Numbered from the stretch's first letter, positions 26,311-34,896 are shown. The stretch is DNA of 64,000 nt from Arenibacter algicola (GCF_000733925.1 NZ_JPOO01000003.1:1736001-1800000); one strand, 5' to 3'. Notes: generated by a model from the sequence alone, not told the origin. Translations and numbers: made by a program.

Positions 26311-26844
26311 TTACTTTCTACTTTTTGGGGGATATTTTTCAAGAGTTTTGGTTACCAAAGCCTGTATTTTATTCTCCCTTTCACTAGGAGAACTGTTTTC
26401 CCTTAGACTACTTACCGCTATTGCCTGCCAAAAAAGTTCATCCTTCTGACTGTCAACAAAATCGAACTGAATCTCCCGTTCCACATTCGCTGCTCCCACA
26501 GGAATACCAATAGATACTCCACCACCAACGTTTCTCCCTGTACCGCCTATGCCCACCCCTACTGAATTGTTTCTAGGCGCCCTAAAAGAGCTGCTCAAAA
26601 TATTTATTAAAAATTCTGGCTCTTCGGATAGCAAAAATCCTTTACCCCGCATAGTGGAATCAATGGCCCTTAATAATCGCCGGGTATCCAATTCGCTTAA
26701 ACCGGTATCCATGTCCGAAAAGTAGTTATAGGTGGTATATTTAGTATAATCGGTGTCCCTATCATAGTCATAATTTACACGAATGGCACTACAGGAAGCT
26801 AAAAAGAGCAAGAGCAAGAGCAAGAATGGGATTATACTTTTCAT
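26311..26844 (-). CDS. DUF4136 domain lipoprotein
   Basis: A 177-residue lipoprotein. The signal peptide MKSIIPFLLLLLLFLASCSA carries a lipobox with Cys18. The mature part follows the DUF4136 pattern: VNYDYDRDTDYTKYTTYNYF, then a glycine-rich central stretch (GVGIGGTGRNVGGGVSIGIP) and the end QALVTKTLEKYPP. Function is unknown; the family is widespread in Gram-negative envelopes. The in-frame ATG 26889 would place 15 residues before the signal peptide and is rejected. A short hairpin (GAAATTG/CAATTTC, 26874-26893) lies upstream of the start. Confidence 0.85.
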   Translation of the reverse strand: MKSIIPFLLLLLLFLASCSAIRVNYDYDRDTDYTKYTTYNYFSDMDTGLSELDTRRLLRAIDSTMRGKGFLLSEEPEFLINILSSSFRAPRNNSVGVGIGGTGRNVGGGVSIGIPVGAANVEREIQFDFVDSQKDELFWQAIAVSSLRENSSPSERENKIQALVTKTLEKYPPKSRK

Positions 26845-27015
26845 TATTCCAATTTTTATAAGAGCCTGCTTAAGAAATTGTGATTGCAATTTCCTAAATA
26901 GACTCTAAAATAGTGAAAATTATTATTGCCGTTTTCTATGAGAGTAAGTATTCGTTAAAACGCAGGACATTATAACCAATAAAAACGGGCATATATATTC
27001 AATAAACCAATGGGA

Positions 27016-28017
27016 CTATTTATTCAACATGGCCCACAATCTGTCCTTAAGCTCCACCAGCCCAATCTGGGCCACGGAGGATATGAACATATAAGGCACA
27101 TCCTTGAAATCTTTGTCCAGCTCAATTCTCATTTCCGCAATAAGCTCCTCGTCCAGCATATCGGTTTTGGAGATGGCTATCAATCGGTCCTTGTCCAATA
27201 ATTCCGGATTATATCTGCGCAGCTCGTCCAATAAAATTTCATATTCCTTGGAAATATCCTTGCTGTCTGCGGGGATCAAGAACAACAGGGTGGAATTACG
27301 CTCAATATGCCTTAAAAAATAATGTCCAAGTCCCTTTCCTTCGGCTGCCCCTTCAATGATACCGGGAATATCAGCAATAACAAAACTTTTAAAATCCCTG
27401 TATTCCACTATCCCCAGATTGGGCTTTAGGGTCGTAAATTCGTAATCCGCAATTTTGGGTTGGGCAGAAGTAAGCACGGATAGAAGGGTAGATTTACCGG
27501 CATTTGGAAAACCTACCAGGCCTACGTCGGCCAATACTTTCAACTCCAAAATAAGGTCCAATTCCTCGCCACTTTTTCCGGGTTGGGCGTATCTTGGCGT
27601 CTGATTGGTAGCCGTTCTAAAATGCCAGTTACCGCGACCTCCCATACCACCTTCCAAAAGAATTTTTTCCTCCTGATCCTCGGTAATCTCCATTAGAACT
27701 TCAAGGGTTTCAGCGTCTTTAATAACGGTCCCCAAGGGCACCTCCAGATAAACATCCTGTCCGTCTGCCCCACTACTGCGGTTCTTACTGCCATGCTCAC
27801 CGTGGCCGGCCCTAAAGGTTCTGGTAAACTTAAACCCTAACAGGGTCCATAAATTCTTATTGCCACGGACAATTACGTGTCCGCCACGACCCCCGTCACC
27901 ACCATCTGGTCCACCTTTTGTAATAAACTTTTCCCTATGCAAATGCACGGAACCTTTTCCTCCCTTACCGGATTCCAAGTGCACTTTTACATAATCCACA
28001 AAATTTCCTTCCGTCAT
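27016..28017 (-). CDS. obgE: Obg-family GTPase
   Basis: A 333-residue GTPase that associates with the 50S ribosome and acts in ribosome assembly and stress control. The glycine-rich Obg domain fills residues 1-158 (GGKGSVHLHREKFITKGGPD, GDGGRGGHVIVRGN). The G domain follows with the P-loop VGFPNAGKSTLLS, the G3 motif DIPGIIEGA and the G4-like AISKTDM. There is no C-terminal OCT domain, as is usual for Bacteroidota. It lies 157 bases downstream of hpt-adk on the same strand, an arrangement seen with adk in this group. Confidence 0.96.
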   Translation of the reverse strand: MTEGNFVDYVKVHLESGKGGKGSVHLHREKFITKGGPDGGDGGRGGHVIVRGNKNLWTLLGFKFTRTFRAGHGEHGSKNRSSGADGQDVYLEVPLGTVIKDAETLEVLMEITEDQEEKILLEGGMGGRGNWHFRTATNQTPRYAQPGKSGEELDLILELKVLADVGLVGFPNAGKSTLLSVLTSAQPKIADYEFTTLKPNLGIVEYRDFKSFVIADIPGIIEGAAEGKGLGHYFLRHIERNSTLLFLIPADSKDISKEYEILLDELRRYNPELLDKDRLIAISKTDMLDEELIAEMRIELDKDFKDVPYMFISSVAQIGLVELKDRLWAMLNK

Positions 28018-28174
28018 TTTTTTAGTTTATTGTTCCAAGTTCTATAAACAGGACCACAAATTTTTATAGTCCCACTTTAAACCTAGAAATTATGAGTGGC
28101 CAATCCTAAGTACCACTGAGGAGCATTTAAAGCCAGTTCCCCTTAACAGCGAGCATCTATAATGCACCCCTGAC

Positions 28175-29290
28175 TTAGACTGCCTGTAACTCCTCTATTA
28201 CCTTTGCCAAGCGGCTTGTAATATCTTCTATGGAACCAATTCCGTTGACACTGTGAAATTTCCCCTGGTCATCATAGTAATCCTTTAAGGGAGCTGTTTT
28301 TTCATTGTATTCATCAAAACGGTTACGGATCATTTTTTCGTCCTGGTCGTCACTTCTACCACTAACCTTACCTCGTTCCAATAATCTTTGTATCAATACT
28401 TCATCATTGGCTTCCAAGGCAATGGTAGCATCGATCCTCATTTCCTTACTTACCAGAAAATCATCCAATGCTTTGGCCTGTGCCGTGGTCCTAGGGAAAC
28501 CATCAAAGATAAATCCACTGGCATCGGGGTTTTTCTCTACCTCATCCTGTAACATTTTAATGGTAACCTCATCCGGTACCAATTCACCTTTGTCTATATA
28601 CGACTTAGCCAGTGTTCCCAGTTCGGTACCATTCTTAATATTATAACGAAAGACATCCCCTGTGGAAATATGTTTTAAATTATATCTTTCCTTTAAAAAT
28701 GAAGCCTGCGTGCCCTTTCCTGCACCAGGTTTTCCAAACAAAACTAGGTTTATCATGTGTTTTTGGTTTAGTTGATATACTGCTCTTAAATTTCTTCCCA
28801 ATTCATTATAATCCAATCCGTAACCTACTATAAACTTATCCTCGATTTTCATACCGAAATAGTCTATATCATACTCCCCATTATACACTTCCGATTTGTA
28901 AAACAGAGTTGCAATTTTAAATTCCTTTACCTTGGTATTGGAAAATAGGTCTATTAATTTTTTAACGGTCCTACCTGTATCAATAATATCTTCGAGGATA
29001 ATAACACTTCTGCCCTCAATATTTTCCGGAACATCCAATAGCGATTCCACAATTCCAGTGGAAGTAAGTCCTTGATAAGAGCTTAAACGCACAAACGATA
29101 CCTCACAAGGATGTGGATAGGCCTTTAGAAAATCGGAAACGAACATAAATGCCCCGTTAAGGACACCCACAAAAATGGGTGTTTCCTTCTTGTAATCCAC
29201 AGCGACCTGGTCCGCAATCTTTTTTATTGCGGCCATAATCTCACCTTCACTAATAAAAGGCTTAAAATATTTGTCGTGTAGCTTAATCAA
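28175..29290 (-). CDS. Fused hypoxanthine phosphoribosyltransferase - adenylate kinase
   Basis: One uninterrupted 371-residue frame joins two purine enzymes. Residues 1-175 are a hypoxanthine phosphoribosyltransferase: VGVLNGAFMFVSDFL, the PRPP loop VIILEDIIDTGRTVKKL and the end GRNLRAVYQLN, which is where stand-alone enzymes stop. Three residues later (QKH) Met179 starts a complete adenylate kinase: P-loop FGKPGAGKGTQ, HISTGDVFR, FDGFPRTTAQA and a short LID without zinc cysteines. A separate Adk could also be made from ATG 28756. The fusion couples IMP salvage to AMP/ADP balance. purK-purE diverge from the same promoter region. Confidence 0.93.
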   Translation of the reverse strand: MIKLHDKYFKPFISEGEIMAAIKKIADQVAVDYKKETPIFVGVLNGAFMFVSDFLKAYPHPCEVSFVRLSSYQGLTSTGIVESLLDVPENIEGRSVIILEDIIDTGRTVKKLIDLFSNTKVKEFKIATLFYKSEVYNGEYDIDYFGMKIEDKFIVGYGLDYNELGRNLRAVYQLNQKHMINLVLFGKPGAGKGTQASFLKERYNLKHISTGDVFRYNIKNGTELGTLAKSYIDKGELVPDEVTIKMLQDEVEKNPDASGFIFDGFPRTTAQAKALDDFLVSKEMRIDATIALEANDEVLIQRLLERGKVSGRSDDQDEKMIRNRFDEYNEKTAPLKDYYDDQGKFHSVNGIGSIEDITSRLAKVIEELQAV

Positions 29291-29321
29291 GGCTAATGTT
29301 TTTATAATAAATTCAAGATGC

Positions 29322-29329
29322 CAAATATA
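29322..29329 (-). promoter_or_regulatory. -7 element of hpt-adk
   Basis: TATATTTG on the minus strand is an exact TAnnTTTG, 31 bases before the start codon. It is back-to-back with the purK -7 element. Confidence 0.5.
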
Positions 29330-29383
29330 GCACTTTGATTTCTCTTTTTTAAGTGTCCAGGCCTAGTTTCTAAGATTTAGCTG

Positions 29384-29391
29384 TATTTTTG
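29384..29391 (+). promoter_or_regulatory. -7 element of purKE
   Basis: TATTTTTG is an exact TAnnTTTG, 43 bases before the purK start. No clear -33 TTTG is seen at the normal spacing. Confidence 0.5.
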
Positions 29392-29434
29392 TTCCTAATA
29401 TACAATCTACTTTAATACAAGCGAATCATTTCCA

Positions 29435-30589
29435 ATGAACTATTTTTCTTCTGAATTTAAATTAGGAATACTAGGAGGCGGTCAATTAGGTAAAATGCTT
29501 TTGTACGAAACAAGAAAATTTGATATCCATACCAAGGTATTGGACCCTTCTGACGAAGCTCCTTGCAAAATAGCCTGCAATGAATTTTTTAAGGGCGATT
29601 TAATGAATTTTGATGCGGTTTACGCCCTTGGTAAAAAAGTAGACGTGCTTACCATAGAAATCGAGAACGTAAACCTGGATGCCCTGGAAAAATTGGAGGA
29701 CGAAGGTTTGAAGGTATTTCCGCCCACGCGTGCATTGCGCATTATACAGAACAAGGCAAAACAGAAACTGTTTTATGTGGACAATAATATTCCCACTGCA
29801 GATTTTCAACGCTTTGCCTATAAAAGTGAGATAGAAGACAGTGTTACCAACGGAGGCCTAAAATTTCCTTTTATCTGGAAAGCCACACAATTTGGATACG
29901 ACGGCCAGGGCGTCAAGGTAGTCCGCAAACTGGAAGATCTAAACGGTCTGCCTTCCGGCGAATGCATTACCGAAGAAATGATAAATTTTAAGAATGAACT
30001 AGCGGTAATCGTGGCACGGAGCGCCGGTGGTGAAGTAAAAACATACCCCGTAGTGGAAATGGAATTCCACCCCGAAGCCAATCAAGTGGAATATGTTTTA
30101 TGTCCGGCGCGTATTGATGCCAAAGTGGCTGAAAAAGCCCAGGAAATAGCACTACAACTCTCAAATAAAATTAAACATGTTGGGCTTTTGGCCGTGGAAA
30201 TGTTCCAGACCAAGGACGACAAAATTCTGGTAAACGAGGTAGCCCCAAGACCCCATAACAGTGGCCATTACAGTATTGAAGCAAGTTATACCAACCAATT
30301 TGAACAACATGTCCGTGCCATTCTGGACCTTCCTTTAGGAAATACAGCCAGTAAAGTAGCCGGCATAATGGTGAATTTGGTCGGTGCAGAAGGGCATACT
30401 GGAAATGTGGTCTATGAAAATATGGAGGAAATCTTAAGCCTGGACGGTGTTACACCCCATATTTACGGTAAAAAACAGACCCGCCCTTTCAGAAAAATGG
30501 GTCATGTGACCATTGTGAACAACGACATTAAGGAGGCTAGAAAAATAGCCGAACAAGTCAAGAATACTATAAAAGTGATTAGTGAATAA
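29435..30589 (+). CDS. purK: N5-carboxyaminoimidazole ribonucleotide synthase
   Basis: A 384-residue ATP-grasp enzyme that carboxylates aminoimidazole ribonucleotide in purine synthesis, the step before PurE. The start KLGILGGGQLGKMLLYETRK is the PurK signature; the ATP-grasp core shows FPFIWKATQFGYDGQGVKVV and ILVNEVAPRPHNSGHYSIEA with the metal-binding Glu and Asn. It is a little longer than E. coli PurK, as usual in Bacteroidota. purE follows 14 bases later, so they form an operon. Confidence 0.96.
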   Translation: MNYFSSEFKLGILGGGQLGKMLLYETRKFDIHTKVLDPSDEAPCKIACNEFFKGDLMNFDAVYALGKKVDVLTIEIENVNLDALEKLEDEGLKVFPPTRALRIIQNKAKQKLFYVDNNIPTADFQRFAYKSEIEDSVTNGGLKFPFIWKATQFGYDGQGVKVVRKLEDLNGLPSGECITEEMINFKNELAVIVARSAGGEVKTYPVVEMEFHPEANQVEYVLCPARIDAKVAEKAQEIALQLSNKIKHVGLLAVEMFQTKDDKILVNEVAPRPHNSGHYSIEASYTNQFEQHVRAILDLPLGNTASKVAGIMVNLVGAEGHTGNVVYENMEEILSLDGVTPHIYGKKQTRPFRKMGHVTIVNNDIKEARKIAEQVKNTIKVISE

Positions 30590-30603
30590 AAATTTTCAAT
30601 GAT

Positions 30604-31104
30604 ATGAGTAAAGTAGCCGTAGTTATGGGAAGCACCAGCGACCTCCCTGTTATGCAAGAAGCCATTGATATATTAAAAGGTTTTGATATTGAGGTAGATG
30701 TTGATATTGTCTCTGCCCACCGTACCCCGGAAAAATTGTTCGATTTTAGCAAGAATGCCCATAAAAATGGATATTCCGTAATCATTGCAGGTGCAGGTGG
30801 CGCAGCACATTTACCAGGAATGGTGGCATCCATGTCCCCACTGCCCGTAATAGGTGTTCCCGTAAAAAGCAGCAATTCCATTGATGGATGGGACTCTATT
30901 CTTTCCATACTACAAATGCCAGGCGGTGTTCCTGTTGCCACAGTAGCACTTAATGGCGCAAAAAATGCTGGAATTTTAGCTGCCCAGATTATTGGAAGCT
31001 CGGATAAATGTGTTCTGGACAAGATTATTTTTTACAAAGAAGGCCTTAAGCAAAAGGTCATTGAAGGAGCAGAGGAAATGAAAAAAGTGAACAGCGGACA
31101 GTGA
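30604..31104 (+). CDS. purE: N5-carboxyaminoimidazole ribonucleotide mutase
   Basis: A 166-residue class I PurE that shifts the carboxyl group made by PurK onto C4. The substrate-binding segments VVMGSTSDLPVMQEA and VSAHRTPEKLFDF (catalytic His) are intact, as is IIAGAGGAAHLPGMVAS. Length and order match the family. It ends the purKE operon; the stop lies just inside the first bases of a degenerate repeat region that fills the following 380 bases. Confidence 0.96.
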   Translation: MSKVAVVMGSTSDLPVMQEAIDILKGFDIEVDVDIVSAHRTPEKLFDFSKNAHKNGYSVIIAGAGGAAHLPGMVASMSPLPVIGVPVKSSNSIDGWDSILSILQMPGGVPVATVALNGAKNAGILAAQIIGSSDKCVLDKIIFYKEGLKQKVIEGAEEMKKVNSGQ

Positions 31105-31150
31105 ACAGAAATCAGTAGGCAGTAATCAGTGGGCAGTAGCAGTTGACAGG
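31086..31150. repeat. Degenerate GGCAGT/GAACAG-type repeat, left copy
   Basis: The segment consists of loosely repeated units such as GAACAG, GGACAGT, GGCAGT and ATCAGT, starting inside the last codons of purE. The block GTGGGCAGTAGCAGTTG is nearly repeated at 33530-33555, on the far side of the M3 peptidase gene. Confidence 0.6.
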
Positions 31151-31174
31151 TTGAATGATGAAAGTTAGTATATA

Positions 31175-31309
31175 ATGGCAAAAAGAGGCGTTACCAATTA
31201 CAACATCCAATGGTTCCATAATAATCTTGATTACAGGTCCCCAATATATTTTGAACTGGAATTGCACGGTATGCCAGTACTTAAAAAGGAAAACAATAAC
31301 TATTTTTGA
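31175..31309 (+). pseudogene. Possible C-terminal relic of an IS3-type transposase
   Basis: A 44-codon frame from ATG to TGA reads NYNIQWFHNNLDYRSPIYFE in its middle. This resembles the tail of IS3-family OrfB transposases, where a Trp/Tyr-Phe-His-Asn stretch is followed by L-x-Y-x-SP-x-x-FE. No upstream DDE domain, inverted repeats or target duplications are visible, so if the match is real it is only a remnant. It could also be a chance short frame. Confidence 0.35.
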
Positions 31310-31360
31310 TAATGAAATTTGCCCTAAAAGCGGTCAATGCTATATAGGCATGGACAAACC

Positions 31361-31422
31361 TTGAACCATGAACCATGAACCTTGAACCTTGAACCTTGAA
31401 CCTTGAACCTTGAACCTTGAAC
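31361..31422. repeat. Heptanucleotide tandem array (TTGAACC)n
   Basis: Nearly nine 7-bp units lie head to tail: the second and third read ATGAACC, the others TTGAACC, and the last unit is one base short. The array ends 60 bases before the ATG of the M3 peptidase, a position where copy-number change could alter spacing of control sites. No coding frame is affected. Confidence 0.9.
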
Positions 31423-31482
31423 AAAAATAGTCCTGCCCGCCTCGAAATCAAATATCGAATTAAAAAAATATAATACCCCAAT

Positions 31483-33513
31483 ATGAATCCATTATTGACC
31501 CCATTTGATACAGCACCATTCTCCAAAATAAAAAATGAACATTTTAAACCTGCATTTTTGCAGGCCATAGAGGATGCCAGGTTAGAAATCGATGCCATTG
31601 CAAACTCCAAGGAGGTTCCTACTTTTGAAAATACCATTGCCGCCTTGGATTTTGCGGGACAACAATTGGACAGGATATCCAGCGTATTTTTTAATTTGAA
31701 TTCTGCAGAGACCAATCCAGAAATTCAGAAAATAGCCCAGGAGGTATCTCCCCTCTTGTCGGAATTCAGCAATGATATTACCCTGAACGAGGATTTGTTT
31801 AAGCGGGTCAAAGCAGTATACGACCAAAGGAACGCTCTGGAATTGACCACCGAGGAACAAACCCTTCTCGATAAAAAATACAAAAGTTTTAGCAGGAACG
31901 GCGCCAATTTGGCCTTGGAAAAAAAGAAGCGCCTTCGCGAAATTGATGCCGAACTGTCCAAACTTAAGCTTCAATTCGGGGAAAATGTTTTGGCCGAGAC
32001 CAACAAGTACGAAATGCACCTTACCAATGAGGAAGATTTGGACGGTCTTCCTGAAGGGGAAAAAGAGGCAGCTGCGCAATTGGCAAAATCAAAGGAAAAG
32101 GAAGGCTGGTTGATTACCTTGGATTACCCCAGCTATATTCCCTTTATGAAATATTCCAGTAATAGAAAATTACGGAAGGAACTTTCCATAGCATTTGGCA
32201 GCAAAGGCTTTCATAATGATGAATTGGACAATCAGAAAAATATAATAAACATTGCCAACCTACGACACGAAAGGGCCAATCTGTTAGGCTATAAAACACA
32301 TGCCCACTATGTGTTGGAGGAACGCATGGCCGAAACCCCGGAAAAAGTCCACCACTTTCTTCAGGAATTACTGGAAAAAGCAAAACCGGCAGCTGAGAGG
32401 GAATTTGCAGAGTTGGAAAATTTTGCCAAGCAATTGGATAAAATAGATCGATTGGAGAAATGGGACGGAGCTTATTATTCTGAAAAATTAAAACAAAAAC
32501 TGTTCGATCTGGACGATGAAAAGCTTAAACCCTATTTTAAACTGGAGAATGTAATTGCCGGAGTATTTAAAGTAGCTACAAAATTATTCGGTCTGCAATT
32601 TGAAGAAGTTTTTGATATTGACAAATACCATCCGGATGTAAAGACGTATCGCATTTACGACAAGGACAAAAATCTAGTGTCCCTATTCTACGCGGATTTC
32701 CACCCTAGACCAGGAAAACGTGGGGGAGCTTGGATGACATCCTACAAAGCACAATATGTACAAAACGGGGTTAATGTACGGCCGCATATTTCCAATGTCT
32801 GCAATTTCACCAAACCCACTGCCAGTAAACCCTCCTTACTTACTTTTAATGAGGTTACCACCTTGTTCCATGAGTTTGGTCATGGCTTGCACGGTATGTT
32901 GGCAAATACGGTTTATCCAGGACTTTCAGGTACTTCGGTATATTGGGATTTTGTGGAGTTGCCCAGCCAAATAATGGAAAACTGGTGCTATGAAAAGGAA
33001 GCTCTGGAATTATTTGCCACACATTACCAAACAGGTGAAGTTATACCGATGGAATTGGTGCAGAAAATAAAAGACTCGGCCACCTTTCAAGAGGGAATGG
33101 CCACCTTAAGACAAATCAGTTTTGGACTGTTGGATATGTCCTGGCACGGTACGGATCCATCCGGTATCAGCAACGTAAAGGAACAGGAAGTAAAGGCTTT
33201 TGAACCAACAGATCTGTACCCAGAATGCCCCGAAACCTGCATGAGCACTTCTTTTTCCCATATATTTCAAGGCGGATACTCCTCTGGATATTACAGCTAT
33301 AAGTGGGCTGAAGTATTGGACGCGGATGCCTTTGCCTACTTTAAGGAAAAAGGTATTTTCAATCAAGAAGTGGCCACAAAATTTAAGGACAATGTTCTGT
33401 CTAAAGGCGGAACTGAAAAGCCTATGGAATTGTACAAACGTTTTAGAGGTAGCGAACCCAAGATAGAGGCCTTGTTGAAAAGGGCCGGCCTGTTGTCCGA
33501 GACAGTGAATTAA
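31483..33513 (+). CDS. M3 family metallopeptidase (oligopeptidase A / Dcp-like)
   Basis: A 676-residue zinc peptidase that degrades short peptides. The catalytic motif is HEFGH at 463-467 (LFHEFGHGLHGML), with the third ligand Glu in the following helix (YWDFVELPSQIMENW). The C-terminal region PETCMSTSFSHIFQGGYSSG and YYSYKWAEVLDADAF is the substrate-binding part of peptidyl-dipeptidase Dcp. There is no signal peptide, so it should be cytoplasmic. The gene is flanked on both sides by related degenerate repeats. Confidence 0.93.
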   Translation: MNPLLTPFDTAPFSKIKNEHFKPAFLQAIEDARLEIDAIANSKEVPTFENTIAALDFAGQQLDRISSVFFNLNSAETNPEIQKIAQEVSPLLSEFSNDITLNEDLFKRVKAVYDQRNALELTTEEQTLLDKKYKSFSRNGANLALEKKKRLREIDAELSKLKLQFGENVLAETNKYEMHLTNEEDLDGLPEGEKEAAAQLAKSKEKEGWLITLDYPSYIPFMKYSSNRKLRKELSIAFGSKGFHNDELDNQKNIINIANLRHERANLLGYKTHAHYVLEERMAETPEKVHHFLQELLEKAKPAAEREFAELENFAKQLDKIDRLEKWDGAYYSEKLKQKLFDLDDEKLKPYFKLENVIAGVFKVATKLFGLQFEEVFDIDKYHPDVKTYRIYDKDKNLVSLFYADFHPRPGKRGGAWMTSYKAQYVQNGVNVRPHISNVCNFTKPTASKPSLLTFNEVTTLFHEFGHGLHGMLANTVYPGLSGTSVYWDFVELPSQIMENWCYEKEALELFATHYQTGEVIPMELVQKIKDSATFQEGMATLRQISFGLLDMSWHGTDPSGISNVKEQEVKAFEPTDLYPECPETCMSTSFSHIFQGGYSSGYYSYKWAEVLDADAFAYFKEKGIFNQEVATKFKDNVLSKGGTEKPMELYKRFRGSEPKIEALLKRAGLLSETVN

Positions 33514-33560
33514 ATGAACAGACAGTATTAAGTGGGCAGTGGCAGTAAGCAGTTGTGGGC
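33510..33560. repeat. Degenerate GGCAGT-type repeat, right copy
   Basis: It begins at the stop codon of the M3 peptidase and contains AACAGACAGT and GTGGGCAGTGGCAGTAAGCA, close to the left copy at 31086-31150 in the same orientation. The pair therefore forms imperfect direct repeats around the peptidase gene. Confidence 0.55.
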
Positions 33561-33606
33561 TAATTATATTGAAATCGATTTATAGCACTGACAAAAGCAA
33601 TAACTT

Positions 33607-34050
33607 ATGAAAATAGATGTCCCAGATTGGTTAATTATTCTTGGAGGTATAGGTCAGATTTTCACTGCATTAATCTATCCATACATACGCCACAATGTAT
33701 TTGATTGGTACAATGATGTAAAACAATTAAAGCCATTAAACCAAGAAATAGCAAAAACCTATGGCTGATACATTCAAGGTCTTAATTTTTCATTTGGACT
33801 AATCGCAATCCTTTTAACAGCCGATTTGCAGAATGGTTCACGGTTAGCACTTGCAATGACCGGTTTGATTGCCGCCTATTGGATTGGCAAAGTTGCCACC
33901 CAAATTGCATACTACCCAATGTACCAAATCCCACAAAAGACACTGTTCAAAATTGGAAGTTATTTTATGAATGTATTATTTGTTCTATTCGCTTCTGTAT
34001 TTGGTTGGCTCTTTATCAACAACCTCACACAGCATATCACATTACAATAA
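33607..34050 (+). pseudogene. Four-helix membrane protein gene interrupted by one TGA
   Basis: Reading from ATG 33607 gives 53 codons (MKIDVPDWLIILGGIGQIFT to IAKTYG), then an in-frame TGA at 33766-33768, then 94 more codons in the same frame to TAA. The two parts together make a plausible small membrane protein with about four hydrophobic helices. One base change (CGA or TGG to TGA) explains the break and no frameshift is needed. The family is not recognised. It lies just beyond the right repeat. Confidence 0.7.
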
Positions 34051-34054
34051 CTGA

Positions 34055-34465
34055 TTACAATCCCGTATTGTCCTGAATCTTGGGATTTAATTGTTTTAAA
34101 TGGGCTATAAATGCGCGCTTCTCCTTAGGGGAAATGATGACACTTTCAAATTTATGGTAAAAAACCTCCAGCCTATCAAAGGAAGTGGCCGGTGCACTAA
34201 TGGGATTTTTGGTAGCCTCAATTTTTGTAATGGAACTTATCAAAATGGAACGATTGAGCAGAAATCCACTCTTGATCCTTAACACGCCATTACCAATTTC
34301 ATAATAGGTAGATACAAATATGTAACCAATAAAAAGTGCCGGCAACAATAAGTATATGGGGCCAATACTTACAGGGTTTTTTAACAGCTGGAAAATAGGT
34401 GTCAAAAGCAAAAGCAGGATTACAACCACCAGTATCCAACCTATTTTAGACTTATATCTTACCAT
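34055..34465 (-). CDS. Bacterial PH-domain membrane protein (YyaB-like)
   Basis: A 136-residue protein with two membrane helices near the N-terminus (GWILVVVILLLLLTPIFQLL and PIYLLLPALFIGYIFVSTYY). A small domain of the bacterial PH type follows (LRIKSGFLLNRSILISSITK, then the Asp-Arg-Leu-Glu-Val strand and VIISPKEKRAFIAHLKQLNP). Function is unknown. ATG 34465 is chosen because the first helix follows at once; ATG 34489 would add eight residues. Its stop lies four bases from the end of the convergent pseudogene. Confidence 0.75.
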   Translation of the reverse strand: MVRYKSKIGWILVVVILLLLLTPIFQLLKNPVSIGPIYLLLPALFIGYIFVSTYYEIGNGVLRIKSGFLLNRSILISSITKIEATKNPISAPATSFDRLEVFYHKFESVIISPKEKRAFIAHLKQLNPKIQDNTGL

Positions 34466-34536
34466 AGCCACTATTTTACCCGGAACCATTTATGGTATGC
34501 CAAATTTGGTGATTATTCCAAACCTCTGCCCAGGGT

Positions 34537-34896
34537 TCAATTGTTGGCCTTAACGGCATCATATCCACCTTCCAGATTAACCACATGGGTAAAGCCCAAA
34601 GATTTTAATTTTTCCTGTGCCTTCGCACTGCGTCCGCCCATCTTGCAATAGAGGTATATGGTCTTATTTTTGTCCACTGTTTTAAATTGTTCCGAGAAAT
34701 CAGCATCATACCAATTAATATTATCGGCATTCTCCAGGTGCCCCGCACTAAATTCTTCAGGGGTCCTAACATCTACCAAAATGGCATTATCCAATAATTC
34801 CTGTTTAAAGTCGCTTATTGGCATTTTGTCCTTATTTTCTTGGGAACAACCCGTCTGCAATACTAGTACTACCAAAAAAAGAAATATTGTTCTCAT
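34537..34896 (-). CDS. Rhodanese-like lipoprotein
   Basis: A 119-residue protein: a lipoprotein signal (MRTIFLFLVVLVLQTGCSQE, Cys17) followed by one rhodanese domain. The family motifs VDVRTPEEFSAGHLENA and the active-site loop YCKMGGRSAKA with Cys84 are intact, so sulfur or redox transfer is possible. Being anchored in the envelope, it is not a cytoplasmic thiosulfate sulfurtransferase; periplasmic single-domain rhodaneses are often thought to handle thiols. It diverges from the ECF sigma gene with back-to-back promoters. Confidence 0.9.
   Translation of the reverse strand: MRTIFLFLVVLVLQTGCSQENKDKMPISDFKQELLDNAILVDVRTPEEFSAGHLENADNINWYDADFSEQFKTVDKNKTIYLYCKMGGRSAKAQEKLKSLGFTHVVNLEGGYDAVKANN

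Larger units (their letters stand above)
31105..31482. other. Repeat-rich intergenic region purE to M3 peptidase
   Basis: These 378 bases hold no intact gene. In order they contain the end of the left GGCAGT-type repeat, a 44-codon possible transposase relic, about 50 bases without features and a heptanucleotide tandem array, then 60 bases of AT-rich leader before the peptidase start. Confidence 0.7.

Noticed and set aside
31361..31422. CRISPR array
   Set aside because: Seven-base units without spacers; it is a simple tandem repeat.
31281..31715. Minus-strand frame crossing the heptanucleotide array
   Set aside because: The repeated FKVQGSR peptide is only the translated tandem repeat, and the rest is antisense to the M3 peptidase.
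33766..33768. TGA as a selenocysteine codon
   Set aside because: No known selenoprotein family, no selenocysteine gene nearby and no obvious SECIS hairpin directly after the codon; a point mutation is simpler.
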